From Hymenolepis diminuta (taxonomy: Eukaryota > Platyhelminthes > Cestoda > Cyclophyllidea > Hymenolepididae), in the NCBI GenBank assembly GCA_900708905.1, contig CAADRB010000055.1:523067-587066 (forward strand): a DNA stretch of 64,000 nucleotides, in the 5' to 3' direction. A program made the position numbers and the translations under genes. Every line of letters starts with the position of its first letter. Within the stretch, counting starts at the first letter, position 1. Under the pieces are notes generated by a model. The model made no database searches and had not been told where the DNA came from. It was given only the letters and a program-made list of their open reading frames with translations. Positions 13,283 to 27,299 of this stretch are shown here, piece after piece.

Positions 13283-16200
13283 AATAATCACAGAACTAAT
13301 TACGATTTATCGCACAATATAAATATCAATACGGAAAAAATCTAAGCTAAATATCTGTGCCCTACATGTCTTTTTTCCTTTTATATTCACCTATTCCTAT
13401 CTAATTTTATTTCAAAATGTGAAATTATTCGTTGTTCGTTGATTTTGTCCTTTGACGACACTATCAGGTATAGTGTTGGTGAAATAAAAGTTGTAAAGAA
13501 ATGTCCGCGCTAACCAACTTTTAAGTAAAATTTCTTTGACCTCCAGTTCCTTAAATATCTATAGGTGTCATAAGCTGCAAAAAATATATTAGAAGTAGTG
13601 ATGAAGGTGGTATCATCCTAAAATTTAACATTGATAATAAAATTCCGATTTATTTCATCCGAACTCTACATCCTCTAGATTCACAAAAAGTTGTTTTTAA
13701 TTTTACTAAAACCCAATATTTTATAGTTTCGAATTTGGAATCTTGCCCTGAAATTTTCTGATAGATGATTTACATCCATCGGATTTAAGCCTAATTGATC
13801 AATTGATTTAGAAAGAGACGTTTATCATGACTTTTCAGTACATCTATCCTCCCTGATAGCCAGAAAACAATCTGCAGATACTTACAGAGATAATTTTATC
13901 AGTAAAATTACCAATATTAACAAATTTACTCCAAATGCATAATGAGTGAATAGACTGATGTTTATGACTTTGCAATGAAATAAAATTGTACCATTCTGCT
14001 TATCAACATCTGCATTCAGTAAGTGAGAAGAGGGCAAAGTAGATTTGGCATTGTGCACTTCAGTTAACGGAAAGAGTCAGTACTGAAGAAAACTCGCGGT
14101 TCAGACAATCGGCAATTAATTCGCTTTCAATCGAATAGGTGGTTTATTTAACGTAGCTGTTATGATAAGATAGGTTTGAAAGCATGATTGTACCGTCCAG
14201 AGTTAGATGGCGAAATATTGAAGTTGCCTAAATAGCATTGGAAAGGTTAACTAGAGCTTTACTCGGTTGATTGCTAGATTTAAAGGATGGATTTCAATCA
14301 AACATCAAACATTTAAATCCTGTCTTAAATCATACTTTCGCCGGATATCAATTTGTCTTTTATTTTCCTTCTCCTTGGTCATTTTTCTCCACATTCTGAG
14401 TCTCGTTATTTCAGCTTTCATAAAAGGGAATTAAAAAGCAGAGCTATCTTCTTTATGTCAGTTGAGTTTATTGAAACTTAAACTGACATCAGTGACCGTT
14501 TTTCATTCTACATCTCGGTCTATAATCATCTTGGAGCTTCATAATTAAAGGCTAGAGTTGAGCTCATCAAGTCTATAAATCTCAGTCATACTGACAGTTT
14601 AGTTGCTTATGCTCAAAACGGGGGCTTGATTTAAGGTCGGTGCTGTCAAAGAGGCAATATAATTTCCTGCTTCCGGTGATGGAAAATTTATTCGTAAAAT
14701 AATCCACTTTCACATACTTTTTCTAACAATGATTCATTGCCATTTAAGTACAAATCCAGTTCTACATATTTCATTATTACTTTTATTGCTTTAGTGGAAA
14801 ATTTCAAACACCAAAGACATGAAACATTTATTATAAAAAGTGCATTCTCAGAATCCGTTTAGATTTAATTGGTTGGGGTAAATATTTATAATTGAAATAG
14901 TCGCAATTCATTAGTCTCGGCATGTAAAATACGTTTATAACTGAAGAATACATATACTGAGTAGTATATTTACATTACTAAACGTAGGCTTTTGTGTTCT
15001 ATAAAGTGAAATATTATACGCTTTAAAGGATAAAGCACTTGTCGATTGAAGCCTTCATTAATTAAATAATTCCCCTTAGGTTAGCAGACCTAGCAAGCAC
15101 CCAAATAGGGCAAATTAATAGATCAGGAGGACATGACATGTACAAGTGGCCTGGCCACCAAGTTAGAGATCATATCAAAGCACGTACATGAACAGCATGA
15201 ATGACTTATATGCGATTGGAAAGGACTTCCCGTGAATACGCCTGGACATTATCACCAACGTATGTATTAAACACATTATTATATCCATTAGCTATTTCTA
15301 ACTTAAACTGAAACTGTAGCTTAAGGCAAGATTAATATGAGATAGGGAAAAGAAGATAGATTATAGCCATTCTTAACTGAAATAACTCAGCATTTTAGAA
15401 ACCAAGACAAGAGAAAAAACTTTTATTAAGAGAAAATAGAAAGACAGAGGCAGCCCTGAAGTCATTAATAACCAAAATAACATGGAAAAAATCAATAAAC
15501 CGCACAAGGGTCGATGGATGAGTCACACTTACGATTAGTTGAAAGAGCTAGAAAACCGGTAAAATCGATAGGTAAAACACGATAGCATATAACGTGCGTA
15601 AGGAATAAATGCACTGCAATCTCATAATATAATTATTTTTATTTGAGTCGTTTCCAATTTTAATAACAAAATAAGGACATCTTCACATTTTCATTGGCCT
15701 ACTCATCACAGAGGTTAGAAGATGGCCAACTGATATAATTGTTTTTGAAGAAAAAGAGGATGGATGATGATTTCAGTCTCCCCATCTTCTCACGCTCTCT
15801 CTCACCCCTCTTTCATTCTTCACCTGTCATTTCCTATCCCTAGACTACGGGTCCGTTAGCCAGGAAAGCCGATTATATCTGCCAAGCAGATGTGTATCCG
15901 TTTTGGGAAAATTTTTTCTTCCACTGTAGCAGAAGAAGTTGTGGTAGTAGCAAGGGCAGATAACAGACCGATACATATCTTCTGCTCTCCTCTTTCACAT
16001 TTCATAATTAATAGGGCTAATTTCCTGTTTTTCTACGTCTCTTGATGATGAAAGTTAACTGTACTTACAGTCAACGAATAATTTATAGTTTTTATATTGA
16101 TCTTAATTAAAATTATTTCAAATTTTAACGGTTTGTGCATGTGCCAGTTGTACTTTATTTAGTCACTTGTTGATTTATTTAAAATCTTTAGGTTATGTTA

Positions 16201-19200
16201 GAAAGTTATTGATAGCATCATCTACCGGCTCTTGTTTGTAATATATGATACAAATAAATCGAGGTGGTAGATTTAACTATAGAAATAGATCACCTGATAA
16301 GAATACCGTAGGCATAATGCCACCCATAAATATAGGAGTTATTTAATGAAAACTAAACATCAGAACAGTGTGAAGGGTACTCCAGTGCTTCCTCATTTCA
16401 AACAACGTAAAACTCCTGGTGTCATGATTTCAGTACCTTCTTCAACTTGACCCTCTAATATTCTACGCTTTATTGGACTCTGGCTATTTCCCTTAATCAG
16501 ATGCCTTCCTATAATTAAAACTTGGTCTGCTAAGGGTAATAGTAATACCAGTAAGCATATTTAGTGAGCTTTTTAAAATTAAAGAGAAGTAGCTCTATCT
16601 TGCCTACTATGTTTTTCGAATATTCAAGAGACTCAAAAGTTCTTATTGGGAATGGTGATAACCATCATTTTTATAGAGTAATTATTCGCCTTTATTCATT
16701 TAATTGATATATTTCAGCAAATTGAAATAGAAAATCAGTTGATCATTCGGATACAATGGTAATGCCTTCCAATAAAATTAATTTCTAAAACTTATTATCG
16801 ATTGTATCAAGTAAAGGTTTCTTGAGGCCTAAGAAACTATAATTTTGTAGTTTGTCCACTAATTACATAATATAAAAAATATTGATTATTTCAATCCCAA
16901 AACCACGGCACTTTGTATCCATTTAACTGCGTTTATTGCTAATCTTAAAATGTTAAAGACATTCAAAAGTTTCACCACCGCAAAACTCTAAGCGTAACAG
17001 TTGATGGAAAAAATGTTCGTTCTCGTTAACAGTTACTTTCTATTTCATATTTAACGTGAATAATATTGTCTTTAGAGCTATAAACTTTAATAAATTCATT
17101 AGATTTAAAACAAATATGACACGTCTTTAACTTAATTGACGGATGATAGCAACTCTTCTCCCCTTTTCCATCATCCATCTTAAGACTAAAAGGAAAGAGG
17201 AATAGGTGTCAACATCCTTGCTTTGATTGGCAGGTTAGCTTTTTACCCTGACTTATAATTTTGAGTGAAGATAAAAAAAGTGTAGTAAAGATGTTTAAGT
17301 TGATATCGAAACGTCATGTCCCTGTGATGGGAAGAAATAATTTGACAACTATGATGGCCTACTTTAGTTAGCCAAAATGTTAATTAATCATCTGAGAGGG
17401 AAAATGATTACATTAGGAGCTTTTTTAACGGTTATCTAAGCTAAATGTATCGATTCAAGATTATATTCTGTCTGACTAGTTAAACGAATCATTAAAAGTT
17501 ATAAATGTATAGTTATATTAAGTTAAATGTGCAATGCAATGGGGACTTTATGTCCTCAAATCAAAATTGTATGATTCCTGAGCGAATTCCTACCCACAAT
17601 TTTCAGTGACCGGTTTTTTATTTATGATATTGTCTTGTCTCACCATTTTAATTCAGTGTTTCTCTCGAAGTTTGAGAAAGTAGAATGATCTTGTGAGCCA
17701 CTTATTCTTGACTTGGCAGAATCGAGATAGAGAAAAATTTTCCCATTCCGAATATAAGATGAAGCAAGACTTTTTTATAACTTCACTTTACTTTCAACAT
17801 TTTCCATTCTCTCACTTTTTCGGTTATCGGATTTCACTTTCTTCCCCACAATAAGCAATTGTAGTTTGCGGCCTTACTGTGTGCCATAATAATAAAATTA
17901 TATTAAATCGTGTTCTGTAACGTGTTGTCGAAAGATTATTAAGCACCTCTTTTTATAATCTAAATTCTTGGATGCCTGCCCATGACAACTAATAACTAAC
18001 ACTGTGACTAATTTCAAGAAACACCGCGTTTTTCTACACCTGAAACTAGACACGGTGTAATTATGGAACACCTTGTTGTGCACGGCGGACGGGCTAGTTA
18101 CTGGGACAAATTCGAAATTTTTCATCGGTTTATTATATTCTGATAAGAGGAATTGTGCCTCATTTCTCATGTCCTACATTGATGTCTGCTTTTTCCTCAG
18201 GACCTCACATATTGAACACTGTATCCTCTATGTATGTGTGATTCAAAATATGTTCAACACTTAAGCAGGTGTTTGATAACTCACATTATTTTTTCGTCAG
18301 TTAAATTAGGCAGAACTTTTATAATGAAAAATCTAATTGAAATTACTTGAGTGAAAATATATCATATATTCAAGTTGATGAATAGTTCAAATAGCATGTA
18401 GTGGGGTGGAATCGATTCCTTAAAATTTTTATATAATTGCTTTGTTTTGGATAAAGGACTCTTTAATACATTAAAATGGGTCTTTGGTGGGATAGAAAGT
18501 ACGGCAAGAGTCATAGGAATGTAATATTAAACATGTCCAATGTCTTTCAAACTCGAATGCTTTTCGACCTTCATACGATCGAATTTAAGTTGAGATATGC
18601 TGAATACAAAAATATTCGATTCTAAATAATTAATTATCTTTTAAATTATATGATAATTTCTTGCAGAGCTATCTAGTCACTTATAAATAAACTAGATAGA
18701 TCTTCGACCCTAGACCTAGAAGAAGAAAGAGAGAAAATGCACCTATTAACATAATTTGGAGATAAGAGATTGGACAGCCATTTCATTATTCAACAAAACA
18801 GCTGTAAAGATGCGTCAGTCCCAGTTACAAACACGGGAGAACAGTTACTCCGAAATCTAGTGCCCGAGGCATTAATTTTGATTGAAATATTCTCTGAATT
18901 CTGCTTACGGCATAGAAAATACTTAAATCTGCTTCCTATGGCATATTTACGAATAAATTGACGCGTGCCACTCCACTTATACAAAATTGAAAATTCCAGT
19001 AGTTCTAGATAAAACTATTAATTATTAAATTAATTCTTCGAGGGACTTTAAAATATAATCCTATGCTTCCAGTTTAACTCAGTGAAGTAAATATAAATGA
19101 CCTTGTCGATTTTAATATGTTCTTGAGTAAAAGGAGGTATTCAATTCAATAGAGGCAATACATCAATATAAACACACAAGAAATCCAAATTGAAATACAA

Positions 19201-21456
19201 GCATCTATATTTATAAAGAGAATTAAATGTCTGATATGATGTTAAAGTTCGAAACTGCTGAAATATCTTGCATTAAGTAGAAACGTATCATTAACATATT
19301 AGGTAATCGTATTTGCATTTTACAAACATGAGAAAAGAAAAGTGAATGACAATTTTAATTCAGAAATTAACATTAATGGAGCTTTAAGTGTTTTAGAATA
19401 CCGAAAGTTCTTGATTATCTTCTAATTTGTATGAATAAGGCCGGCTCGTTAACACAGACTCAGAATCCTATTCTAATATGCTTTTAAACTTAGTCATTTC
19501 AAATGCGTCAAAGGTCGTCTTGGAAAATATATATGCACGGAAGAACTGTCTCCCACATCCAAAAAGGGTGACAGACCACACAAGACGGTATCGCGGTCTT
19601 TTGAGTCATGATATATTCACTGTTTTTACCCGAACGTCATATATGAATACGGCATCTCTCGGCAACTAGCATTAAATATTCAGAGACTTGTAGAATATGT
19701 CTAAAGATGAACTGATGATTCAAGCGCTTTTATCTGATTCGCTCAGATAATTTGACAGTCCCTATTTAAATTTGAATTCAAAATTAAACTATCTGTACAA
19801 GGAACTCTTGTGATTCTCGATAAATGTCCCCTAAGTCCTAATAAATAACTGTATTTGTAAATATGACAGTTACTAATTCATAATTAAAAGTCGACGGAAT
19901 GATTGAAAGGGTTTGATGTGGTATAGCAGATAGCAGGTATTAGCTGATAGTAGACTCAGATTGGAGTTAGTCAATGAGTAAAACGTAGATTGTGACTAAT
20001 TTTAGCAGTATTGTGGCCCACGGCAAGGAAATATTTACAAATTTTCACTGCCATAAAGAAAATGAAATCAGATGACAGGTAAATCTACTAAAAGGTAAAT
20101 GAAGGAGGGTAGGAAAGATGGTGAGAGCGAAGTCAGGATAGCAAGATTTCTGAGTTATTTGGTTTTTTGGATTCAGGTTGTGAAACGTTTGCCGCATGGG
20201 TAGTTTACTGTCTCACGTTCCGAAATTCAAAACGCATGATTAGTCCCCTTGATTACAAAAGATATTCATATTCTTGATGTTCTGTGCTTATTGACTAATA
20301 AAAACGTGTCGGTTGCAGCCGATAGGAAATACCTCAGATGGAAAATGCTGATGGAGTTCTATTTTTACTTGTAACTGACATTTTAATTAACTTTTAACTT
20401 AAAATAAGTGTTTTATACAATTCAACTTATAAAAATTTATGGTTCTCTTCATAAAATGGGATTTTTAAACTACATGGCAATATCCTGACATCTGAATTCT
20501 AGGCATAGCAAATTATTTGCTTTACCTCCTCCACTGGCATCTCTGTTTGCCCTCCACAATTGTAACTTGGCACAATATGTCAAGGAAAAATTATTAACTA
20601 TTCTTCCATTACAGAATTAATATTCATTCTATATTTTCCCCTCATTATTGAAAATAATGCTTACCCCTTAAATGGTTTTTGTGAATTATTATGAATTACA
20701 TATTACAGTACATAGCTTTACTGTAACAATGAAAATTTGTGTTTTTCCTTCTTCTCTTGCTGGAATTTTGGCATTCAGATCGTAGAACCATATACGAAGC
20801 TGTGATTTCAGTACAGATGTGTTCGTCATTGGGTCTTTTAACTCTTTTTGTACGCGTTCCAAATACGTTATATTGACCATGTGAGAAGGCAATATATAAA
20901 AACTTATATTTTTGAAATTGAAGTTGTCTAGTGTGATCAAGGAAGTCTTGATACAAGAGCGAATATGAATATTGCACTAGCATCACAAAAGAGCGATCTG
21001 TTTCACTCTTTACTGTGTGTGGCCATTATTTTTCCGCCTCATGCGTCACTAAATACGCACATCATTTAATGCAAAGTTCTCTTGGCATTTTCTTTGTTTA
21101 CGCTCTGATTCCTGACTTCACGTGGTGGAGATGGGCAACTGGGCGTGACTAATCCCAGGAATGGGACCACACAAAGAGAGATTGTCACACTACCACGCAT
21201 CATGTCACAATTCCCTATGCCTCAACCGTTCCTGAAGCTTTTTCTCCCATCAATCAAAATTCATATATGCCAACCCAAGGACTCTAAATCCTTGTGAGGT
21301 GTCCCTAGGAAAGTTTTGAATAACTTTTATCAATTCATAATTTCTTCTCAAAATTAATAATTTCAAAATTATAAAATAACCTCTCAAGAAAATTTAATAA
21401 CTTCGTCTCTCCTATTGACTTGAATCAACCTAAAAGGTTGGCCAGCCTCAGAACTT
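13283..21456. other. Intergenic, no gene recognised
   Basis: AT-rich with no supported gene. A minus-strand stretch at 20689-20940 (with LKSQLRIWFYDLNAKIP) reads somewhat like protein but is unidentified and isolated. A pyrimidine-rich tract lies near 15.78 kb. Confidence 0.45.
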
Positions 21457-21512
21457 GGTCCACACCGATGAATATTGGTCTTACGATCTCTGACCACCGC
21501 ATCACCGACGCA
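21457..21512 (-). repeat. SINE-like fragment, same family
   Basis: Minus-strand GTCAGAGATCGTAAGACC and ATTCATCGGTGTGGACC align with GTCAGGGGTCACAAGAG and ACTCATCGGTGTGCATCC of the copy at 45.2 kb. Only the core is recognisable. Confidence 0.42.
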
Positions 21513-21555
21513 TTGTAGGCACATATAGAATATGTTAAAGGTGAACTATCTTCAA

Positions 21556-24489
21556 GTTAAATGCTTATTTTATAAGTATATCATTTCTTACTTTAAATGG
21601 CCAGACAGCTGATATTTGTTTATTCTTTTGTTTCGTAATAATAAAATCCCAAATTTGCAAAATTGTAATGACTTGTCCATCAATTTATCAAATTCGAGTA
21701 CTTAAAGTTGCCTTTGAAATGAGCGTACAAAAAAAGTTTCTTTTGGGAAGCAACTTAGAAGATATTTAGTCCACTATCACAAAAAAACTCCTAGTTGGAA
21801 TTTGTCTATTTTTTACAATTATATTAAAGTTAGACTAAACCTTGATGGGCTAACAACTATGACTCATCATTTGAGACCACAGTGACTCAAACAAAAAATC
21901 TCAAATTCATAAATAAATTAAGAAGTGGGTTCCCTTCCCTACCTACCAGATGGAAATGTTAAGTAAATATTTAAAAGGATACTATTTATTCGAAATACCG
22001 TTGAATAATGGAGGAAAGTAAAATATAAATCCTGCGTTAGAAGTGTTTCTTGATTTTGTTATTATTCCCTGCCAGGAGGAACCTCTGATAAAAGACATAT
22101 TTGGAATATAATGATTTTGCGATAATTAACTATCATACAAACAGTTAAAAAAATATACTGATTTCAAAATCTGAACAAATGGTTAATGGATAGAAAATCT
22201 CAACTAATCACTTCTCAATTATGAAGGTGAGGTGGAGGCCTCCAACCAGTCACTTAAGCTTGTGCAATTTCAGGTATTTGCTCTCTCCTCTGCTTTCAAA
22301 CTAATTCCAATTATTTCATGAATAGAAATTGTATTTCAATTCAATATTTGATTCATTAAAAGCTACTCGCGGTGCAATTGAATTAGATCACTAACCGACG
22401 TCAACGACCCCAAATATCTTAAACCGCTAAAGTCACAAAATGTAACTCAGGTTTTAATAAATGCTTTAAAGTTCCAGAACTAATATAGTTAAAGTGGAAT
22501 CTTCCCATTTTCATGCTTAACTCATAGCTTTGATATGTTGTGTTTTCGATGACTACATGGATATACTTCTTTCTATTGGGAAGTTAAGTTCCATTCAGAT
22601 TTATTTTCAAGCATGCAAAGTCAGTGTTAATTTAGAGATGCTTTAATAACGTTTTTTCCTATATTTAATAGCCATTTTGTTAAGTTTCGTAATGGTTAAG
22701 GCTTAAATTGGAGATTTTCAAATTTAAACCACTTTGACAGAAATTGTTTATGAGCAGTGTTAATTAAAGGGCAAATCATAATAAATTCACCACCAAACAA
22801 AATCTATTTAGCTTCGTTTTCGGACATTAGAGAATACTAGCAATATGCACTTAATCCACTGCTTTGTTCCATTAATGACTCGGAGACACGTGTCATATCT
22901 CTAATTCACTCCCTTCCTCACCTGTCCACTCCCAGCACATCTGCCATAATTGATTGACTGAAGTATAGTAGAAGATTACTTTTGATGGAGCACTTGATTA
23001 GATTCTAAAGTCACAATTTTTTCCCACTCTTCTTCCCTACCTCTAAGCTTGAAACGACTGAAGGAGTACGGACTGACGAGGTCTCTTTCAGTCAAAAGAG
23101 AAGCAATTACTCACACTAATGGGACCTCACCAGTCATTTGGAGAACGAATAATGACAAATTGATGTATGTAAAAGAGGAGAGGCTTGAGAAAGAAAAAAC
23201 CTGATAAATCGAATGCATCCACTCAACCGTGTACTCATAGGGGGGAAAATTTTTTATTGTTTTAAGGTACTGACTTTTGTCATGAATCACAGATATTCAT
23301 TCCATTCCAAACCCAAACGGCAATTGGTATTCAACGATCGGCCTAAATGTGTTTACTATTAATTATATATTTCACAAGTACTTAATGGAAATACAGAGAA
23401 TCTTGTCCTGATTCTCGCTCCTGGAAATTTTCAAAAATAGATTAAACATTTATAGTTAAAGGAAAATAAAACGGGAGTATTTAAATCAGTGGGCTAGTTG
23501 ACATCTTTAAAACGCAAGCCTATTCCTAAGCATCGATAAATAGTCAATTCATCCGTCTTCATTTGCAATATCTCTTTCACAAAGAAAATGGCCATTTACG
23601 GCTATAAGTATTCTTAAATGCACTCTTGAATGACAAAATTGTCTATGTTTTTAACAGTTATTCGTCTTAAACAGAGCAGAATATAGTTTGTTCTACCTTG
23701 CGACCACGCCTTATCTAACTGCCTTCAAAAAGACCAGAATTAAAAGTTATTAAATTCTATAAATAAGGTATTTGTAATCATTTTTAGCATCGTCTTTGTA
23801 ACTAGGCATATTTTTTCAAGTAGAGCAAAATTTTAAGAGCGGCTGATTTGAAAGTAGTCTTTGTTCTGTCTTATTAATTATTATACAAGTTATAGACTCA
23901 TGGTTATAAATTTGCTAAAAGGAGTAGCTCTTAAGTGGTCTAGGTACTAGCTCAATGAAAAATATCCAATCATAGGCAACATAAAAGCTCCCAAAACCCA
24001 TTGGGCATGAAGTTAACAACACATGGCATGGGTAGACGGAAGACATCCTGGGACTGCTCTTGCAAGGAACTCACATTTATCATCTCTCCTCTTGACCAAT
24101 AATAACCATTGCGGTTTGTCAATCCCATCACTGAATATGAACTGATAAGCATCTATCTTACAGCCTCTAAACTGACAAATGTGCACTTTGAGTGGTACGC
24201 CATTGGTGTGTAAACTCAATAGCTATTCTTTTCAACTCTGAATGAATGTTATCTTTTTTTATTAGTAAAAACGATTAGTTACAACTGGCATATATATATT
24301 AAAACGATCATAATTGGCACAGTTATAATAATGCAGGTTTTGCAAGTGATAGATGTGAACACATATGCAAAGTCATATAGTTCTCTACCAACTGATTAAT
24401 CAACTCACCCAATGCCGGGATGTATAAATGTGCGCTTATTTATAAGCACTCGGTTTTTTGTATACGTGCTTAAATACAACATAGCCAGG
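21556..24489. other. Intergenic, one unidentified protein-like stretch
   Basis: Apart from the stretch at 23970-24219, nothing recognisable was seen in this AT-rich DNA. Confidence 0.45.
23970..24219 (-). other. Protein-like stretch, unidentified
   Basis: Minus-strand frames include GVPLKVHICQFRGCKIDAYQ and IDKPQWLLLVKRRDDKCEF, which read like real protein but end after about 68 codons without clear splice sites. Family not recognised. Possibly a decayed exon, possibly chance. Confidence 0.2.
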
Positions 24490-24830
24490 GCTGCTAAAAC
24501 TCCGCAGTTTGGACAGAGGGAGTGACAGAGCAGATCGTCCTGTTCTGATAAGGGATTATAGAGAGTGGTCCCTTCTGTCCTCCCCGTCTCTCCTCAAATA
24601 CCGACAACAATCAGTACTCTCCCCTCTCCACTCCCCTAAGCGTACCTTCATCTCTCGCTCTCCAGTAAGCTCGGTGTGTTCAACCCTCACCACCTCGCTA
24701 TGTACGTGTCCCAACAGTAGCATGTGTTTTTTGCTGTGTTGTGGACATTGAACACTGCAATCAGAACGCTTGATTGGATACTCTGTCCGCGCATTTGTTA
24801 AAATACCAATGTGGCATTCCGACATCAGGA
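24490..24830. other. GC- and CpG-richer island in AT-rich DNA
   Basis: About 340 bases with many CpG dinucleotides and a pyrimidine-rich plus strand. Both strands have short open frames (80 and 110 codons) with no recognisable domain. It could be a promoter, a non-coding RNA, a lone exon or a repeat fragment. Confidence 0.35.
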
Positions 24831-27299
24831 ATTGTGATGCAATTTGAATGAAAATGGGTGAGATTTTAAACAGTGTATTTCTTAACAAATGGACTCACAT
24901 GTGCCATTTATTTAGTGAAGATAATCGTTACTCAATTAAAGAATAATTAATAATACTGTTATAATTACGTGCGGTTACTTAAATTAAATCTAAGCGGTCA
25001 GTGAATTATTATTTAAAGTAAGGATTAAATTTTCAAGCTTCATATATTTATGTTGATAAATACAGAGAAAAAAATAACATTTATTCATGAAGCAATAGAC
25101 TACACCTTACTAGTAAAAGTCTCAAAATCTGAGCACGAAAGTCGATTGAACATACTTCTAACTTATTCCATATTCTTCCTCTTTACTTTTTAATAAGATT
25201 CGTTTATTTTCCCATATTCAGATGATTTGCCATGCATAAAAAAGTATAATTTATCCAATTTTCCTTAGTAATACAAATAAAATAGCTATACTAAATTATC
25301 GAAAGAAGGCATAATCAGCCTCTATTTTGCTGCTAGTTTAAATTTTACTGTTTAAAGTGACGTAATCTCTGGAAGAATATTGCATGTCTGTAGCCTAAAC
25401 GGTGTTGAAATTTGATATGTTGGTAAAAATAGTTGTAATTAAGTTTATCAGTTGGAAAAAATCGATTTTACTCATGAAAGTGAGGTAAGCATACAGAGTG
25501 GTTTTAGAAGTATTTCCTTACACAGGTTTCAAAGCGCTTAAATTTCCAAGAATATGCCAACAACATTCAGTGCATTTCAGAACTAGTTGTCTGAGTTATG
25601 CTTAGATCTGTTCAAAGACTGTTTGGAACTATCTTGCAGAACTCAAGGTCTCAAGCTCTAAACGGACTTTCAAACGCTTCAAGAAACTGTCAGCAAATGC
25701 TTATGTATAACGAGATTTTAAAATAATATCCTTTTACCCTTTTCAATTTCTCCCATATATATCAATAATTAAATTCCTATTAAAAAGGGATTAATTCTCT
25801 ATTATCCGGTATATTGCTGTAAGTTTAGCAAGGAGAACAGCACATTCAGTCGATTAAATTCGTCACTCAAATTTCGAATCCAGCCAAATTCGTAACCAAT
25901 TTTTCTTTTTCATCCTGATAATTTAAATTGCAACCTATGATAATTTTATTTACTTTTCATAGTCACAGCGGAAAAGTTATTCTTAATTTCTAATACTCTA
26001 AATTTATGCAATAGCTGAGACAGTTAAGTACACTTATGCACCCTGGAGTTATAAACTTGTCATTTAATGTACTAAGTTGATAAATACGCAAAATATGTTT
26101 TCAAAAGCACTGAACAGCTCTAGTTATAAAGCTATTTGTTTATTAGCATTCCTCATTTTAAAAATAGAGGTATTTACCTCTCCAGAATTTGTATTTCTAC
26201 CCTGATCCGCCGCATGCCCCAAATAACCTTGTCTGTTTGCCTAATTCATCACTTAGCCAATAATTCTACAATATATTAACGTGGAGAATGAAATGAGATA
26301 GCATCTCTCCTTCCAAATTCTCCTTCTAAGAAGTAATTAGCTTGCCTTACCTAGGCGCCGGCTTAATTCGGACTGCGTCTTCTTGTCTGTTTTTTTAAAC
26401 AAATATGATATATACACTATTGTCTTGATTCGTCATCTGCCTCCATTTTCAAAATTGTGAGACTGACAGAATTGAATATAAGATGATTTTAAGACATTTT
26501 CGACAAAATTCTGTATCTTTGGAGAACTAATGCAATAAGAAATAATTTTATATATTTAAATTTACAGATAAACTTGACCTTTTCTGCACTAATCAGAAAC
26601 AATGACAGGCATTTTCTAGTAATTGCCCATTAAAAATTACCGTGTTGCGTTGATTGCACAGATATATGACTGATTTAAAAAAATACCGTAATATTTTCTC
26701 ACATGTTTGTCAAGAGTTTCCGCCAAAACCCTATAGCATTGTGATAAGTTAAAGAAAAATGTCTGGGTTTTGGAATTTGTATCAGACAAACAAAGCTGGA
26801 AGGAACGGTTTTGAAAGCAGAATTGTACTGCTAGGTTTTCTATAAACAGGACGATTATTTAATGTAAAAACAAATTTTATTTTTGAAAAAGGAATAAGAA
26901 ATGATATAGTATTTGTAATAAGTAAAATATGGTGAAATCACATATTAACAAATGAGAGATGAAAAATATTCTCTTCTCTATCAAGAACGGGAGCTAATTT
27001 CATAAAAATCTTGCATTTAGTCATTCTGTCAGGTAGTATTTATTACTTTCGCCTGAAGAAATAATGAATGATTTTAAAGCCATCCAGCTAATCAGCTTTA
27101 ATACAAAGAAAGTTCAGTAGAACTTAAAGTGTAAATAGCACTTTCAATGCAATTTAGAATGCCAATAAAATTATTTGGCCCTGATAAGTCGTGCTCCGCG
27201 GTATCTAAATCAGTTATTATGTTTGTACTTTTTTACTTACTTAACACTAAATGGAATTTAATTAATTTAAAAATGGTCTATGTACAAAATGCGTAAGTT
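24831..27299. other. Intergenic, nothing recognised
   Basis: AT-rich; no open frame of note, RNA gene or repeat seen up to the transposon. Confidence 0.5.

Noticed and set aside
24556..24888. 110-codon minus-strand open frame
   Set aside because: No family resemblance and an overlapping plus-strand frame of similar quality; probably a result of local GC-richness.
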